Shown here one piece after another: positions 20,519 to 27,394 of a stretch of 64,000 nt of DNA. Source of the stretch: Azospirillum canadense (lineage in GTDB: Bacteria > Pseudomonadota > Alphaproteobacteria > Azospirillales > Azospirillaceae); assembly GCF_025961225.1 (NCBI RefSeq), contig NZ_JAOQNG010000002.1, forward strand, positions 124,001 to 188,000. The letters run 5' to 3'. The notes beneath the pieces were generated by a model, which saw only the letters and a list, made by a program, of their open reading frames with translations, searched no databases and had not been told where the DNA came from. The translations under genes were made by a program, and so were the position numbers. Every line of letters starts with the position of its first letter. Position 1 is the first letter of the stretch.

Positions 20519-21631
20519 ATGCCCCGAGTTCTGGTCGTTGACGATTCCATCCTGATGCGCCGGCGCATTGCGGGCATCCTGTCGGACGCCGGCTTCACCG
20601 TGGAGACCGCCGCCGACGGGGTCGAGGCGCTGGCGCGCGTGGCCGAGTTCGACCCGGACGTGGTCACGCTGGACGTGACCATGCCGGGCATGGACGGGCT
20701 GACCTGCCTGAAGCGCATCATGGTCGAACGGCCGAAGCCGGTGGTCATGGTCTCCGCCCTGACCGCGGAGGGGGCTGACGTGACCTTGGAGGCGCTGCGG
20801 CTGGGCGCGGTGGAGGCTGTGCAGAAGCCGTCCGGCTTCGGCGCCATCGGCCGCATCGCCGAGGAGCTTGTCGACACGGTGCGTGCCGCCGCGTCGTCCC
20901 GCCCGCGCCGGGTGCAGGGACTGCGCGAGCGCCTGCGCCTCGCCCGCTCCCTGATCGCGGGGGAGGACTTCGCCGCTGAGCCGGCGTCCCCGGCCCCGGC
21001 CAGCGTTGTGCCGCCCGATTCCGGAACCGGCCTTATACTGGTGGGCGTGTCGACCGGCGGGCCCAGCACGTTGGAAGACATCCTGCCCGCCCTACCCGGC
21101 GATTTCCCCTGGCCGGTGCTGGTGGCCCAGCACATGCCCGCCAACTTCACCGGGGCGCTCGCCCGGCGGTTGGACCAGATCTGCGACCTGTCGGTCGTCG
21201 AGGCCGCGTTGCCGACACCGCTGGAGCCGGGCACAGTCTGCATCGCGCGGGGCGGGGCCGACCTCCAGGTCGTCCGCCGCGGCGGCCGGCTGATGGCCCA
21301 GCCCGTGCCCATGGCGGAGGAGCGGAGCTGGCATCCCAATGTGGACCGGATGGTCGAAAGCGCGATGCGCGCCCTGCCCGCGACCCGGCTGGTCGGGGTC
21401 CTGCTAACCGGCATGGGCTACGACGGTGCCGCCGCCATGGCCGAACTGCGCCGGCGGGGCGGTCGCACCATCGCGGAGTCGGAGGAGAGCGCCGTGGTGT
21501 TCGGCATGCCGCAGGAACTGATCCGCCGCGGCGGGGCGGAAGTAACCCTGCCGTCCGACCGCATCGCGCAGCACCTCGTGCGGTGGATGAGGGAACTGTC
21601 CCCGGCGGGCCACCGTGGCCCGAAGGTCTGA
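20519..21631 (+). CDS. cheB: Protein-glutamate methylesterase/response regulator CheB
   Basis: A 370-residue two-domain protein. The receiver (residues 1-120) has VVDDS with Asp8-Asp9, the phospho-acceptor Asp52 in TLDVTMPGMDG, and a late Lys in VQKPSGFG. A linker of about 50 residues follows. The methylesterase domain shows the Ser-His-Asp set: Ser in LVGVSTGGPSTL, His in VLVAQHMPANF and Asp in LLTGMGYDGAAAM. It removes methyl groups from (or deamidates) receptor glutamates and should act on the tandem MCP. The start is three bases after the triple-CheW stop. Confidence 0.95.
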   Translation: MPRVLVVDDSILMRRRIAGILSDAGFTVETAADGVEALARVAEFDPDVVTLDVTMPGMDGLTCLKRIMVERPKPVVMVSALTAEGADVTLEALRLGAVEAVQKPSGFGAIGRIAEELVDTVRAAASSRPRRVQGLRERLRLARSLIAGEDFAAEPASPAPASVVPPDSGTGLILVGVSTGGPSTLEDILPALPGDFPWPVLVAQHMPANFTGALARRLDQICDLSVVEAALPTPLEPGTVCIARGGADLQVVRRGGRLMAQPVPMAEERSWHPNVDRMVESAMRALPATRLVGVLLTGMGYDGAAAMAELRRRGGRTIAESEESAVVFGMPQELIRRGGAEVTLPSDRIAQHLVRWMRELSPAGHRGPKV

Positions 21632-21667
21632 ACGCGAAACGCGTTGTACTGATAAGGATTTCGGATC

Positions 21668-22279
21668 ATGGCCCTGGTGAAACCGCGCAAGCCGGTGGAA
21701 CCGATTCCGGCGGAGGACGGCGGCGACCCCCTGCTGCGGCTGGAGGATGCCGATCCGGTGCGGCGGCGCGCGGCGGCCCACGCGCTGGGCGGCCGCGCCG
21801 ACGCCGTGGACGCGCTCGCCAGGCGATTGCCGCGGGAGGAGGACCCCAGCGCGCGGGAGGCGCTGCTGACCGCGCTGGTGCTCACGGGGACCGCGGAGGC
21901 GGCGCGCTCGATCCTGCCGCTGCTGGCGAGCGAGGATGTCGGCCTGCGCAACGGTGTGATCGAAAGCCTTCAGCAGATGCCGGCGGCCGTGGTGATGCCG
22001 GAGGCCGCACCGCTGCTGCGGTCGGACGACACCGACCTGCGCATCTTCGCAGTGCAGCTTGTCGGCCGTCTGGCCCACCCGGACCGGGTGCCGTTGCTGA
22101 TCGGCGTGCTGGAGCGGGATCCGGAGGTGAATGTCTGCCTCGCCGCGGTGGAGGCGCTGATGGAGATCGGCCGGCCGGACGCCCTGCCGGCGCTGGAACG
22201 GCTCGCCGTGCGCTTCCCGGATGACCCGTTCGTCGCCTTTTCCGTCGATGCGGCGCGCCGCCTCTTTTCCGGGCCGTGA
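21668..22279 (+). CDS. HEAT-repeat protein in chemosensory operon
   Basis: A 203-residue protein built of repeated helix pairs of HEAT/PBS-lyase type: DADPVRRRAAAHALGGRADA, EDPSAREALLTALVLTGT, DVGLRNGVIESLQQMP, DTDLRIFAVQLVGRLAHP and DPEVNVCLAAVEALMEIG. No enzyme motif is visible. Proteins of this fold act as protein-binding scaffolds. It shares the opening MALVK with the tandem MCP of the same operon, which may be chance. It lies between cheB and cheR and ends directly against the cheR start. A small hairpin (AACGCG/CGCGTT, 21631-21645) sits in the 36-bp gap after cheB. Confidence 0.82.
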   Translation: MALVKPRKPVEPIPAEDGGDPLLRLEDADPVRRRAAAHALGGRADAVDALARRLPREEDPSAREALLTALVLTGTAEAARSILPLLASEDVGLRNGVIESLQQMPAAVVMPEAAPLLRSDDTDLRIFAVQLVGRLAHPDRVPLLIGVLERDPEVNVCLAAVEALMEIGRPDALPALERLAVRFPDDPFVAFSVDAARRLFSGP

Positions 22280-23149
22280 ATGTCCGATCGAATGTCCGAT
22301 CCTGCCGATAACAACGACGCGGGACTGAGCCCGGCGGACTATGAGACCTTCTGCACCTACTTGCGGGAGCGGACGGGCCTGTCCTTCACCGAGGCCAAGC
22401 GCTACTACGTGGACCGCCGCGTGGCCGAGCGCATGGCCGCGGTCGGCGCGGAAAGCTTCCGCGACTACCTGAACCTTCTGCGGTTCCAGGCGTCGGGCGA
22501 GGAGCTGCAACTCCTCGTCAACGTGATGACCGTCAACGAGACCTACTTCTTCCGCGAGAAGTACCAGCTCGACTGCCTGGTCAACTCCGCGCTGGACGAG
22601 GTGGTGCGCGCGCGCCGGCCCGGTTCCCGCGTGCGCATCTGGTCGGCCGGCTGCGCCACGGGGGAGGAGCCCTACTCGATCGCCATCATGCTGCTGGAAT
22701 ACTGGAAGCGGGTGGACGAGTTCGAGATCGAGCTGTACGCCTCCGACATCGACAGCCGCGTGCTCTCCCGCGCGCGCGAGGGCATCTACGAGGAACGTGC
22801 GCTTCACGCGGTTCCTAAGGAATTGGTGGCTAAGTACTTCACACAGCTCGATTCCCGCCGCTGGCAGATCATGGAGGAGCTGCGGGAATCCATCGACTTC
22901 TCGCTGGTGAACATCGCCGACCCGAAGCAGGTGGCCGCATTCCATTCGTTCGACGTGATCTTCTGCCGCAACCTGCTGATCTATTTCGACGACCTGGGCC
23001 GGCGGCAGGCGGCGGCGATGTTCTACGAGGCGCTGTCGCCCTGCGGCTTCATCGCGCTGGGCCATTCGGAAAGCATGAGCCGCATGTCGTCGCTTTTTGT
23101 GCCGCGCCGCTTTCCAGACGCTATTCTGTACCAGAAGCCCCAGACATAA
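22280..23149 (+). CDS. cheR: Chemotaxis protein methyltransferase CheR
   Basis: A 289-residue S-adenosylmethionine-dependent methyltransferase that adds methyl groups to receptor glutamates. The N-terminal helical domain includes TYLRERTGLSF and NVMTVNETYFFREKYQLD. The SAM domain has RIWSAGCATGEEPYSIAI as motif I, ASDIDSRVLSRAREGIY as the acidic motif, and FDVIFCRNLLIYFDD followed by LALGHSES-type residues near the end. No C-terminal TPR extension is present. The ATG at 22280 touches the HEAT gene stop; a second in-frame ATG lies four codons later. Confidence 0.94.
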   Translation: MSDRMSDPADNNDAGLSPADYETFCTYLRERTGLSFTEAKRYYVDRRVAERMAAVGAESFRDYLNLLRFQASGEELQLLVNVMTVNETYFFREKYQLDCLVNSALDEVVRARRPGSRVRIWSAGCATGEEPYSIAIMLLEYWKRVDEFEIELYASDIDSRVLSRAREGIYEERALHAVPKELVAKYFTQLDSRRWQIMEELRESIDFSLVNIADPKQVAAFHSFDVIFCRNLLIYFDDLGRRQAAAMFYEALSPCGFIALGHSESMSRMSSLFVPRRFPDAILYQKPQT

Positions 23150-23160
23150 GGAGGCCGGCG

Positions 23161-23580
23161 GTGAGGGACCTAGGGGATAACGACAGACGCCGCGTGCTGG
23201 TCGTGGACGATGCGGCCACCGTGCGCGCCTACAGCCGGAAGGTGCTGGAGGCCGACGGATTTGTGGTGGACGAGGCGGTCAACGGCATCGACGGGCTGGA
23301 GCACGCGCTCGCCAACCCGCCGGACCTGCTGATCGTCGACATCAACATGCAGAAGATGGACGGCTACGCCATGCTCCGCCGCCTGCGGCAGGAGCCCGCG
23401 CTGCGCGACGTGCCCGCCGTCATGATCAGCACCGAATCCAAGGACAGCGACCGGGAGAACGCCCTGCTCGCCGGGGCCAACTGGTACTTCATCAAGCCGG
23501 TGCGCCCCGACGACCTGACCGTGGCGGCCCGCCTGCTGACCGGGCGGGGCACGGACCAATCCGGAGGCCAAAGCTCATGA
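23161..23580 (+). CDS. Response regulator receiver protein CheY
   Basis: A 139-residue single receiver domain with VVDDAA (Asp16-Asp17), the phospho-acceptor Asp60 in LIVDINMQKMDG, switch Ser/Thr in MISTES and Lys in YFIKPVRPDD. It starts at a GTG after AAGGAGG. The last bases overlap the cheA start (ATGA). Adjacent, translationally coupled cheY and cheA indicate that this is the direct phospho-acceptor of the kinase. The N-terminal extension of about ten residues is charged. Confidence 0.92.
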   Translation: MRDLGDNDRRRVLVVDDAATVRAYSRKVLEADGFVVDEAVNGIDGLEHALANPPDLLIVDINMQKMDGYAMLRRLRQEPALRDVPAVMISTESKDSDRENALLAGANWYFIKPVRPDDLTVAARLLTGRGTDQSGGQSS

Positions 23581-25778
23581 ACGAGCTGTTCGACCAGTTC
23601 GTCCTTGAGGCGCGCGACCTTCTGGACGCCGCCGGGGCCAGCCTGCTGCGGCTGGAACGCGATCCGGCGGACTCCGCCGCCATCAACGACCTGTTCCGCG
23701 CCCTGCACACCCTGAAGGGTGCCACCGGCCTGTTCGACATGGCGCCCTTCACGCGGCTCGTCCACGCCGGCGAGGATGCCCTGATGTCGGTGCGGGAAGG
23801 GCGGGCGGCGATCAGCGGTGACCTCGCGGACCGGCTGCTGCAACTGCTGGATCTCGGGGCGGCCTGGGTCGACCGGCTGGAGGCGGAGCAGGTCCTGCCG
23901 AACGGCGCCGAAGCCATGGCGCGCGAGCATGAGACCCTGCTGCGGGCCGCCCTGGGCGGGACGGACGCAGGCGACGCCGCTCAGGACGCCGCCTTCGCTT
24001 GGGTGGAGGACCTGCCCGCGGCGGAGGGGGAGCGGCTGGGCGGCCGGACCGTGACGGCGGTCACCTACGAGCCCAACGCGGACTGCTTCTTCAGCGGCGA
24101 CGATCCGCTGGATCTGTGCCGGCGGATTCCCGACCTGCTGCATCTGAGCGTCGAGCCGGTCGGGCCCTGGCCGTCCCTGGCGGAGTTGGATCCCTACCGC
24201 TGCGCGTTGCGCTTCCGGGCGCTCAGCGGCGCGGCGAAGCCGGAGGTGGAGCGGCTGTTCCGCAGCGTGCCGGACCAAGTGCGCATCGTCACCGTCAAGG
24301 CCAAGCCACGCGCCGCGGAGCCGCCGCCGAAAGGCGGCGTGGAGGAGCTTGCGGGCGCGATGCTGCGCGAACAGGGGCGCATCCTGGCCCTCGGCGGCAG
24401 CGCGGCCGAGATCGAAGGGCGACAAGGCGCGGTCGTCCGGGCAGTGCGCAACATCCTGACCGCGCTCGGCCGCGACAGCGATGTTGCGGCACTGGAGCGT
24501 GCGGCGAGCAACCCGGAGGGGTTGCGCCGCTTCGTGGAAGGGCTGACGGAAGCCCCCGCGGCACCGGTTGCCGACGTTCCGGCGCTGACCCCGGCGGTTG
24601 CGCCGGCTGGCCGCCGTGCCCTTCGGGTCGACGCCGAGCGCATGGATCGGCTGATGGCGCTGGTCGGTGAACTGGTCGTGGCCAAGAGCCGACTGCCTTA
24701 CCTCGCCCGCGAGGCGCAGGAGGGGCAGCGCGCCGACACCCTGGCGCAGGGAATCAAGGAGGCTCAGGGGCAGATCGATTCCATCGTCGCGGAGTTGCAG
24801 GACGCCGTGCTGCGCCTGCGTGTGCTGCCGCTGTCCCGCGTGTTCGAGCCGCTTCCCAGACTGGTGCGCGAGGCGGCCCGGCGGCTCGGCAAATCGGTGG
24901 AACTGGAGCTGTCCGGCGCGGAGACGGAAGCCGACAAGGACGTCCTGGACATCCTGGGCGAGCCGCTGCTGCACCTCGTCCGCAACAGCCTGGACCATGG
25001 CGTCGAGCCCCCGGACGCGCGGCGCGCGGCGGGAAAGCCGCCCGGTGCGGTGATCCGCGTGCGGGCCTTCCAGGATCGCGACGGGGTGGTGGTCGAGGTG
25101 TCGGACGATGGCGCGGGCATCGACGCGGACGCCGTCCGCCGCAAGGCGGTGGAGCGCGGCCAGATCACGGCCGAGCAAGCGGCGGCGATGGAGGATGCGG
25201 ACGCCCTGCGGCTGGTGTTCCTGCCGGGGCTCAGCACGGCCGAGGGCGTGACCGACCTGTCGGGCCGCGGCGTCGGCATGGACGCGGTGCGTAACGCGGT
25301 GGAACAGGCTGGCGGACGCGTGGAGATCGCCTCCACCCGCGGCGCCGGAACGACCATCCGGTTGGTGTTGCCGGCCACCATGATGATCACCCGCGTGATG
25401 GTGGTGGAGGCCGCCGGTGCGCTCTACGGGATCCCGGTCACGCTGGTCTCGGGCATGCAACGCGTGGCCCGCGACGCCATCCGCCGGGTCAAGCACGCGG
25501 AAAGCGTGGTCCTGAACGACGCCGTGCTGCCGCTGCTGCGCCTGCGCCGCCTGCTCGGGCAGGCGGAGGATGAGCGCGCGGGGGGCAGCGAGGCGGTGCT
25601 GGCCGTCGATCTCGGCGGGCATCGGCTTGCCCTGGTCGTCGATGCCTTCCGCGAACGGGCCGACGTGGTTTTGAAGCCAATGACCGGCGTCCTGGCGCGG
25701 CTGCGCGGCTATGCCGGCACGGCGGTGCTCGGCGACGGGCGCCTGCTGCTGGTCCTCAACCTGCGGGAGCTTGTGTGA
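23577..25778 (+). CDS. cheA: Chemotaxis histidine kinase CheA
   Basis: A 733-residue kinase. P1 (residues 1-105) carries the phosphorylated His44 in RALHTLKGATGLFDM. A P2-like region at about 150-250 begins AVTYEPNADCFFSGDDPL, a form frequent in alphaproteobacterial CheA. The dimerisation helices (about 345-410) include RMDRLMALVGELVVAKSRL. The ATPase domain shows the N box HLVRNSLDHGVE, VSDDGAGID, and GRGVGMDAVRNAVEQAGG. A CheW-like P5 domain ends the protein at LLVLNLRELV. There is no fused receiver. It overlaps cheY at its start and the STAS-like gene at its stop. Confidence 0.95.
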   Translation: MNELFDQFVLEARDLLDAAGASLLRLERDPADSAAINDLFRALHTLKGATGLFDMAPFTRLVHAGEDALMSVREGRAAISGDLADRLLQLLDLGAAWVDRLEAEQVLPNGAEAMAREHETLLRAALGGTDAGDAAQDAAFAWVEDLPAAEGERLGGRTVTAVTYEPNADCFFSGDDPLDLCRRIPDLLHLSVEPVGPWPSLAELDPYRCALRFRALSGAAKPEVERLFRSVPDQVRIVTVKAKPRAAEPPPKGGVEELAGAMLREQGRILALGGSAAEIEGRQGAVVRAVRNILTALGRDSDVAALERAASNPEGLRRFVEGLTEAPAAPVADVPALTPAVAPAGRRALRVDAERMDRLMALVGELVVAKSRLPYLAREAQEGQRADTLAQGIKEAQGQIDSIVAELQDAVLRLRVLPLSRVFEPLPRLVREAARRLGKSVELELSGAETEADKDVLDILGEPLLHLVRNSLDHGVEPPDARRAAGKPPGAVIRVRAFQDRDGVVVEVSDDGAGIDADAVRRKAVERGQITAEQAAAMEDADALRLVFLPGLSTAEGVTDLSGRGVGMDAVRNAVEQAGGRVEIASTRGAGTTIRLVLPATMMITRVMVVEAAGALYGIPVTLVSGMQRVARDAIRRVKHAESVVLNDAVLPLLRLRRLLGQAEDERAGGSEAVLAVDLGGHRLALVVDAFRERADVVLKPMTGVLARLRGYAGTAVLGDGRLLLVLNLRELV

Positions 25779-26026
25779 TGCCGATCCGCTTCGAAGGCGA
25801 GACCGCCCGCTTCGACGGCGCCTGCACCGTGGACGAGGCCATTCCGCTGGCGGAATGGATGGAGGCGACGGACGCTCCCCGCGTGGACTTGGGAAATTGC
25901 ACGGGTCTGCACACGGCGCTTCTCCAGGTACTGATGGCCGCGGGCGCGACGGTGGCGGTGGACCCGGAAGACACCTTCCTGAAGACGTGGGTGGCGCCGC
26001 TGCTGCGGAATGACCGGTCGTCTTGA
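25778..26026 (+). CDS. Small STAS-like protein at end of chemosensory operon
   Basis: An 82-residue protein with a short beta-alpha-beta pattern like a minimal STAS/anti-anti-sigma domain: IRFEGETARFDGACTVDEA, then VDLGNCTGLHTALLQVLMA, then ATVAVDPEDTFLKTWVAPLL. The position of the usual phospho-Ser/Thr in DxSxxxxxDSxG is occupied by Asn-Cys-Thr, so phosphorylation is uncertain. The ATG overlaps the cheA stop (GTGATG), showing tight coupling. A role as a small adaptor in the array is inferred. I would not place it with certainty in a named family. Confidence 0.6.
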   Translation: MPIRFEGETARFDGACTVDEAIPLAEWMEATDAPRVDLGNCTGLHTALLQVLMAAGATVAVDPEDTFLKTWVAPLLRNDRSS

Positions 26027-26080
26027 CGCGCCTGCCGCAAGATGCCACCTTCTAAGCGGCATTTTGTGTAAGAGGGTGCG

Positions 26081-26524
26081 ATGTCGGGCTATGACGCCGC
26101 TCTGTCGGACCGCCAACGGGCGCTCACGGCGGTGATCCTCGGTTTGGAAGACGCTCCGGCGGACGAGATGGCGGTGGTGCGTCTGGTGCGCGGTCGGTTG
26201 CGAACGCAAGCCATCGGCGCGTTGCAGGCGGCTGGCCTCGACGCGAAGTCCCTGACGCGCATCATTCCCCGCCGCACGCTGGAGCATCGCCGCCAGAAGG
26301 GCGAGGCGCTGTCGCTGGAGGAAAGCGAGCGCGCCTATCGGACCGCCAGCATCGTCGCTCTGGCCGAGGCGGTGTTCGGCAACCGTGACAAGGCGCTGGC
26401 CTGGCTGAACGCGCCCAAGCCGCGGTTCGACGATGAGGCGCCCATGGACCTCGTCGACACTGAGATCGGCGCCCGCTTGGTCGAGGAAGCGCTGATCCAG
26501 ATCGACGAAGGCTATTTTGCGTGA
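26081..26524 (+). CDS. Xre/MbcA/ParS-type antitoxin (DUF2384) of a RES-Xre pair
   Basis: A 147-residue protein whose C-terminal half has the antitoxin/toxin-binding pattern of DUF2384: SEERAYRTASIVALAEAVFG-like sequence, then KALAWLNAPKPRFDDEAPMD and DTEIGARLVEEALIQIDEGY. The N-terminal half is helical and probably binds DNA. The last four bases overlap the RES gene start (GTGA), the standard antitoxin-first order. In known pairs the antitoxin blocks the toxin site with its C-terminus and represses the operon. It sits just after the chemosensory operon in the same direction. Confidence 0.88.
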   Translation: MSGYDAALSDRQRALTAVILGLEDAPADEMAVVRLVRGRLRTQAIGALQAAGLDAKSLTRIIPRRTLEHRRQKGEALSLEESERAYRTASIVALAEAVFGNRDKALAWLNAPKPRFDDEAPMDLVDTEIGARLVEEALIQIDEGYFA

Positions 26525-27003
26525 GGCTCTGGCGCATCAGCAATCATGCCGACCTGCAGGGCATTGGGGGCTTACGGGCGTCCGCCCGCTGGCACAACCG
26601 GGGGCGCCCGATCGTCTATCTGGCCGAATCTCCGCCGGGCGCCCTGATCGAGATCCTGGTGCATCAGGACATTCCGTCGCCGGCGGCGCTCCCGGACCGC
26701 TATCGCCTTTTGACGGTGGAGGTGGACGGCGACGTCGTGCCCTCGCCCTGTCCCCCGTTGCCGCCCGACTGGCCGGGACGTTCCGACCGTACGAGAGCCA
26801 TCGGCGACGCGTGGCTGATGCAGGGCGCCTCGGCCCTGCTGCGGGTGCCCAGCGCCATCATGCCCAACGTCCACAACGTGCTGCTGAATCCGCTTCATCC
26901 GGACAGCGCCAAACTGCGCGTCACCGAGGTTAAGGACGTACCTTACGACCCCAGGCTGTTCAAGCTGGTTCCAAGCCGGGCGGACGAAGGGGGCGTCAGC
27001 TGA
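26521..27003 (+). CDS. RES-domain toxin (NAD+-depleting/ADP-ribosyl type)
   Basis: A 160-residue RES-family toxin. The opening MRLWRISNHADLQGIGGLRA carries the conserved Arg, then GRPIVYLAESPPGALIEILVH with the Tyr/Glu typical of the fold, and LLRVPSAIMPNVHNVLLNPLH with the conserved Ser and Asn-Pro-His. Characterised RES toxins such as MbcT degrade NAD+, and ParT ADP-ribosylates a host enzyme. It starts at a GTG overlapping the antitoxin stop. Its end overlaps the end of the convergent receiver gene by eight bases. Confidence 0.9.
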   Translation: MRLWRISNHADLQGIGGLRASARWHNRGRPIVYLAESPPGALIEILVHQDIPSPAALPDRYRLLTVEVDGDVVPSPCPPLPPDWPGRSDRTRAIGDAWLMQGASALLRVPSAIMPNVHNVLLNPLHPDSAKLRVTEVKDVPYDPRLFKLVPSRADEGGVS

Positions 27004-27394
27004 ACAGTTCCATGGTGTCTGGGGTCTTCTCCGGCGTCCGGCCGTCGAGGATGGCGCGGACGACCTCCACGGCGGCGGTCAGGGTGGCTTGGGAGAAGGG
27101 CTTGGGCAGGCAGCCGATGCCGTATTCGCGGCTGGGCTCGACCTCTTCGCGGTAGGACGTGACGAAGAGGCAGGCGATGCCGTCCGCGGTCATCTGACGG
27201 GCGGCGTCGATGCCGCTGGAGCCCTGGGACAGGTGGATGTCCACCAGCGCCAGATCCGGCTTGACCTCGCGCGCAAGGGCGATGGCCTTTTCCGAGGTGG
27301 CGGCCGGACCGTGCACCTCGTGCCCGGCCGATTCCAGGTAGAAGGCCTGTTCCATGGCGATCAGGACTTCGTCCTCGACGAGCAGGATCTTCAT
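26996..27394 (-). CDS. Single-domain response regulator paired with a PAS histidine kinase
   Basis: A 132-residue receiver with LLVEDEVLIAME (Glu7-Asp8), the phospho-acceptor Asp52 in ALVDIHLSQGSSG, Thr in LFVTSYREE and Lys in CLPKPFSQ. The sequence DIHLxxGxxGID is typical of receivers that work with HWE/HisKA_2 kinases. The ATG overlaps the stop of the kinase gene upstream (ATGA), so both are made together. It has no output domain and must signal by protein contact or phosphotransfer. Confidence 0.9.
   Translation of the reverse strand: MKILLVEDEVLIAMEQAFYLESAGHEVHGPAATSEKAIALAREVKPDLALVDIHLSQGSSGIDAARQMTADGIACLFVTSYREEVEPSREYGIGCLPKPFSQATLTAAVEVVRAILDGRTPEKTPDTMELFS

Noticed and set aside
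16942..21414. Very long minus-strand open frames opposite the MCP, triple CheW and CheB genes
   Set aside because: They mirror codon positions of convincing plus-strand genes, have Arg/Ala/Pro/Ser-rich low-complexity translations and no domain motif. High GC suppresses stop codons.
23364..26048. Long minus-strand frame opposite cheA
   Set aside because: The CheA frame has every kinase motif; the antisense product has no recognisable domain.
26081..27003. Toxin-antitoxin pair as evidence of a prophage or integrative element
   Set aside because: No integrase, phage gene, tRNA or flanking direct repeat is visible, and base composition does not change.
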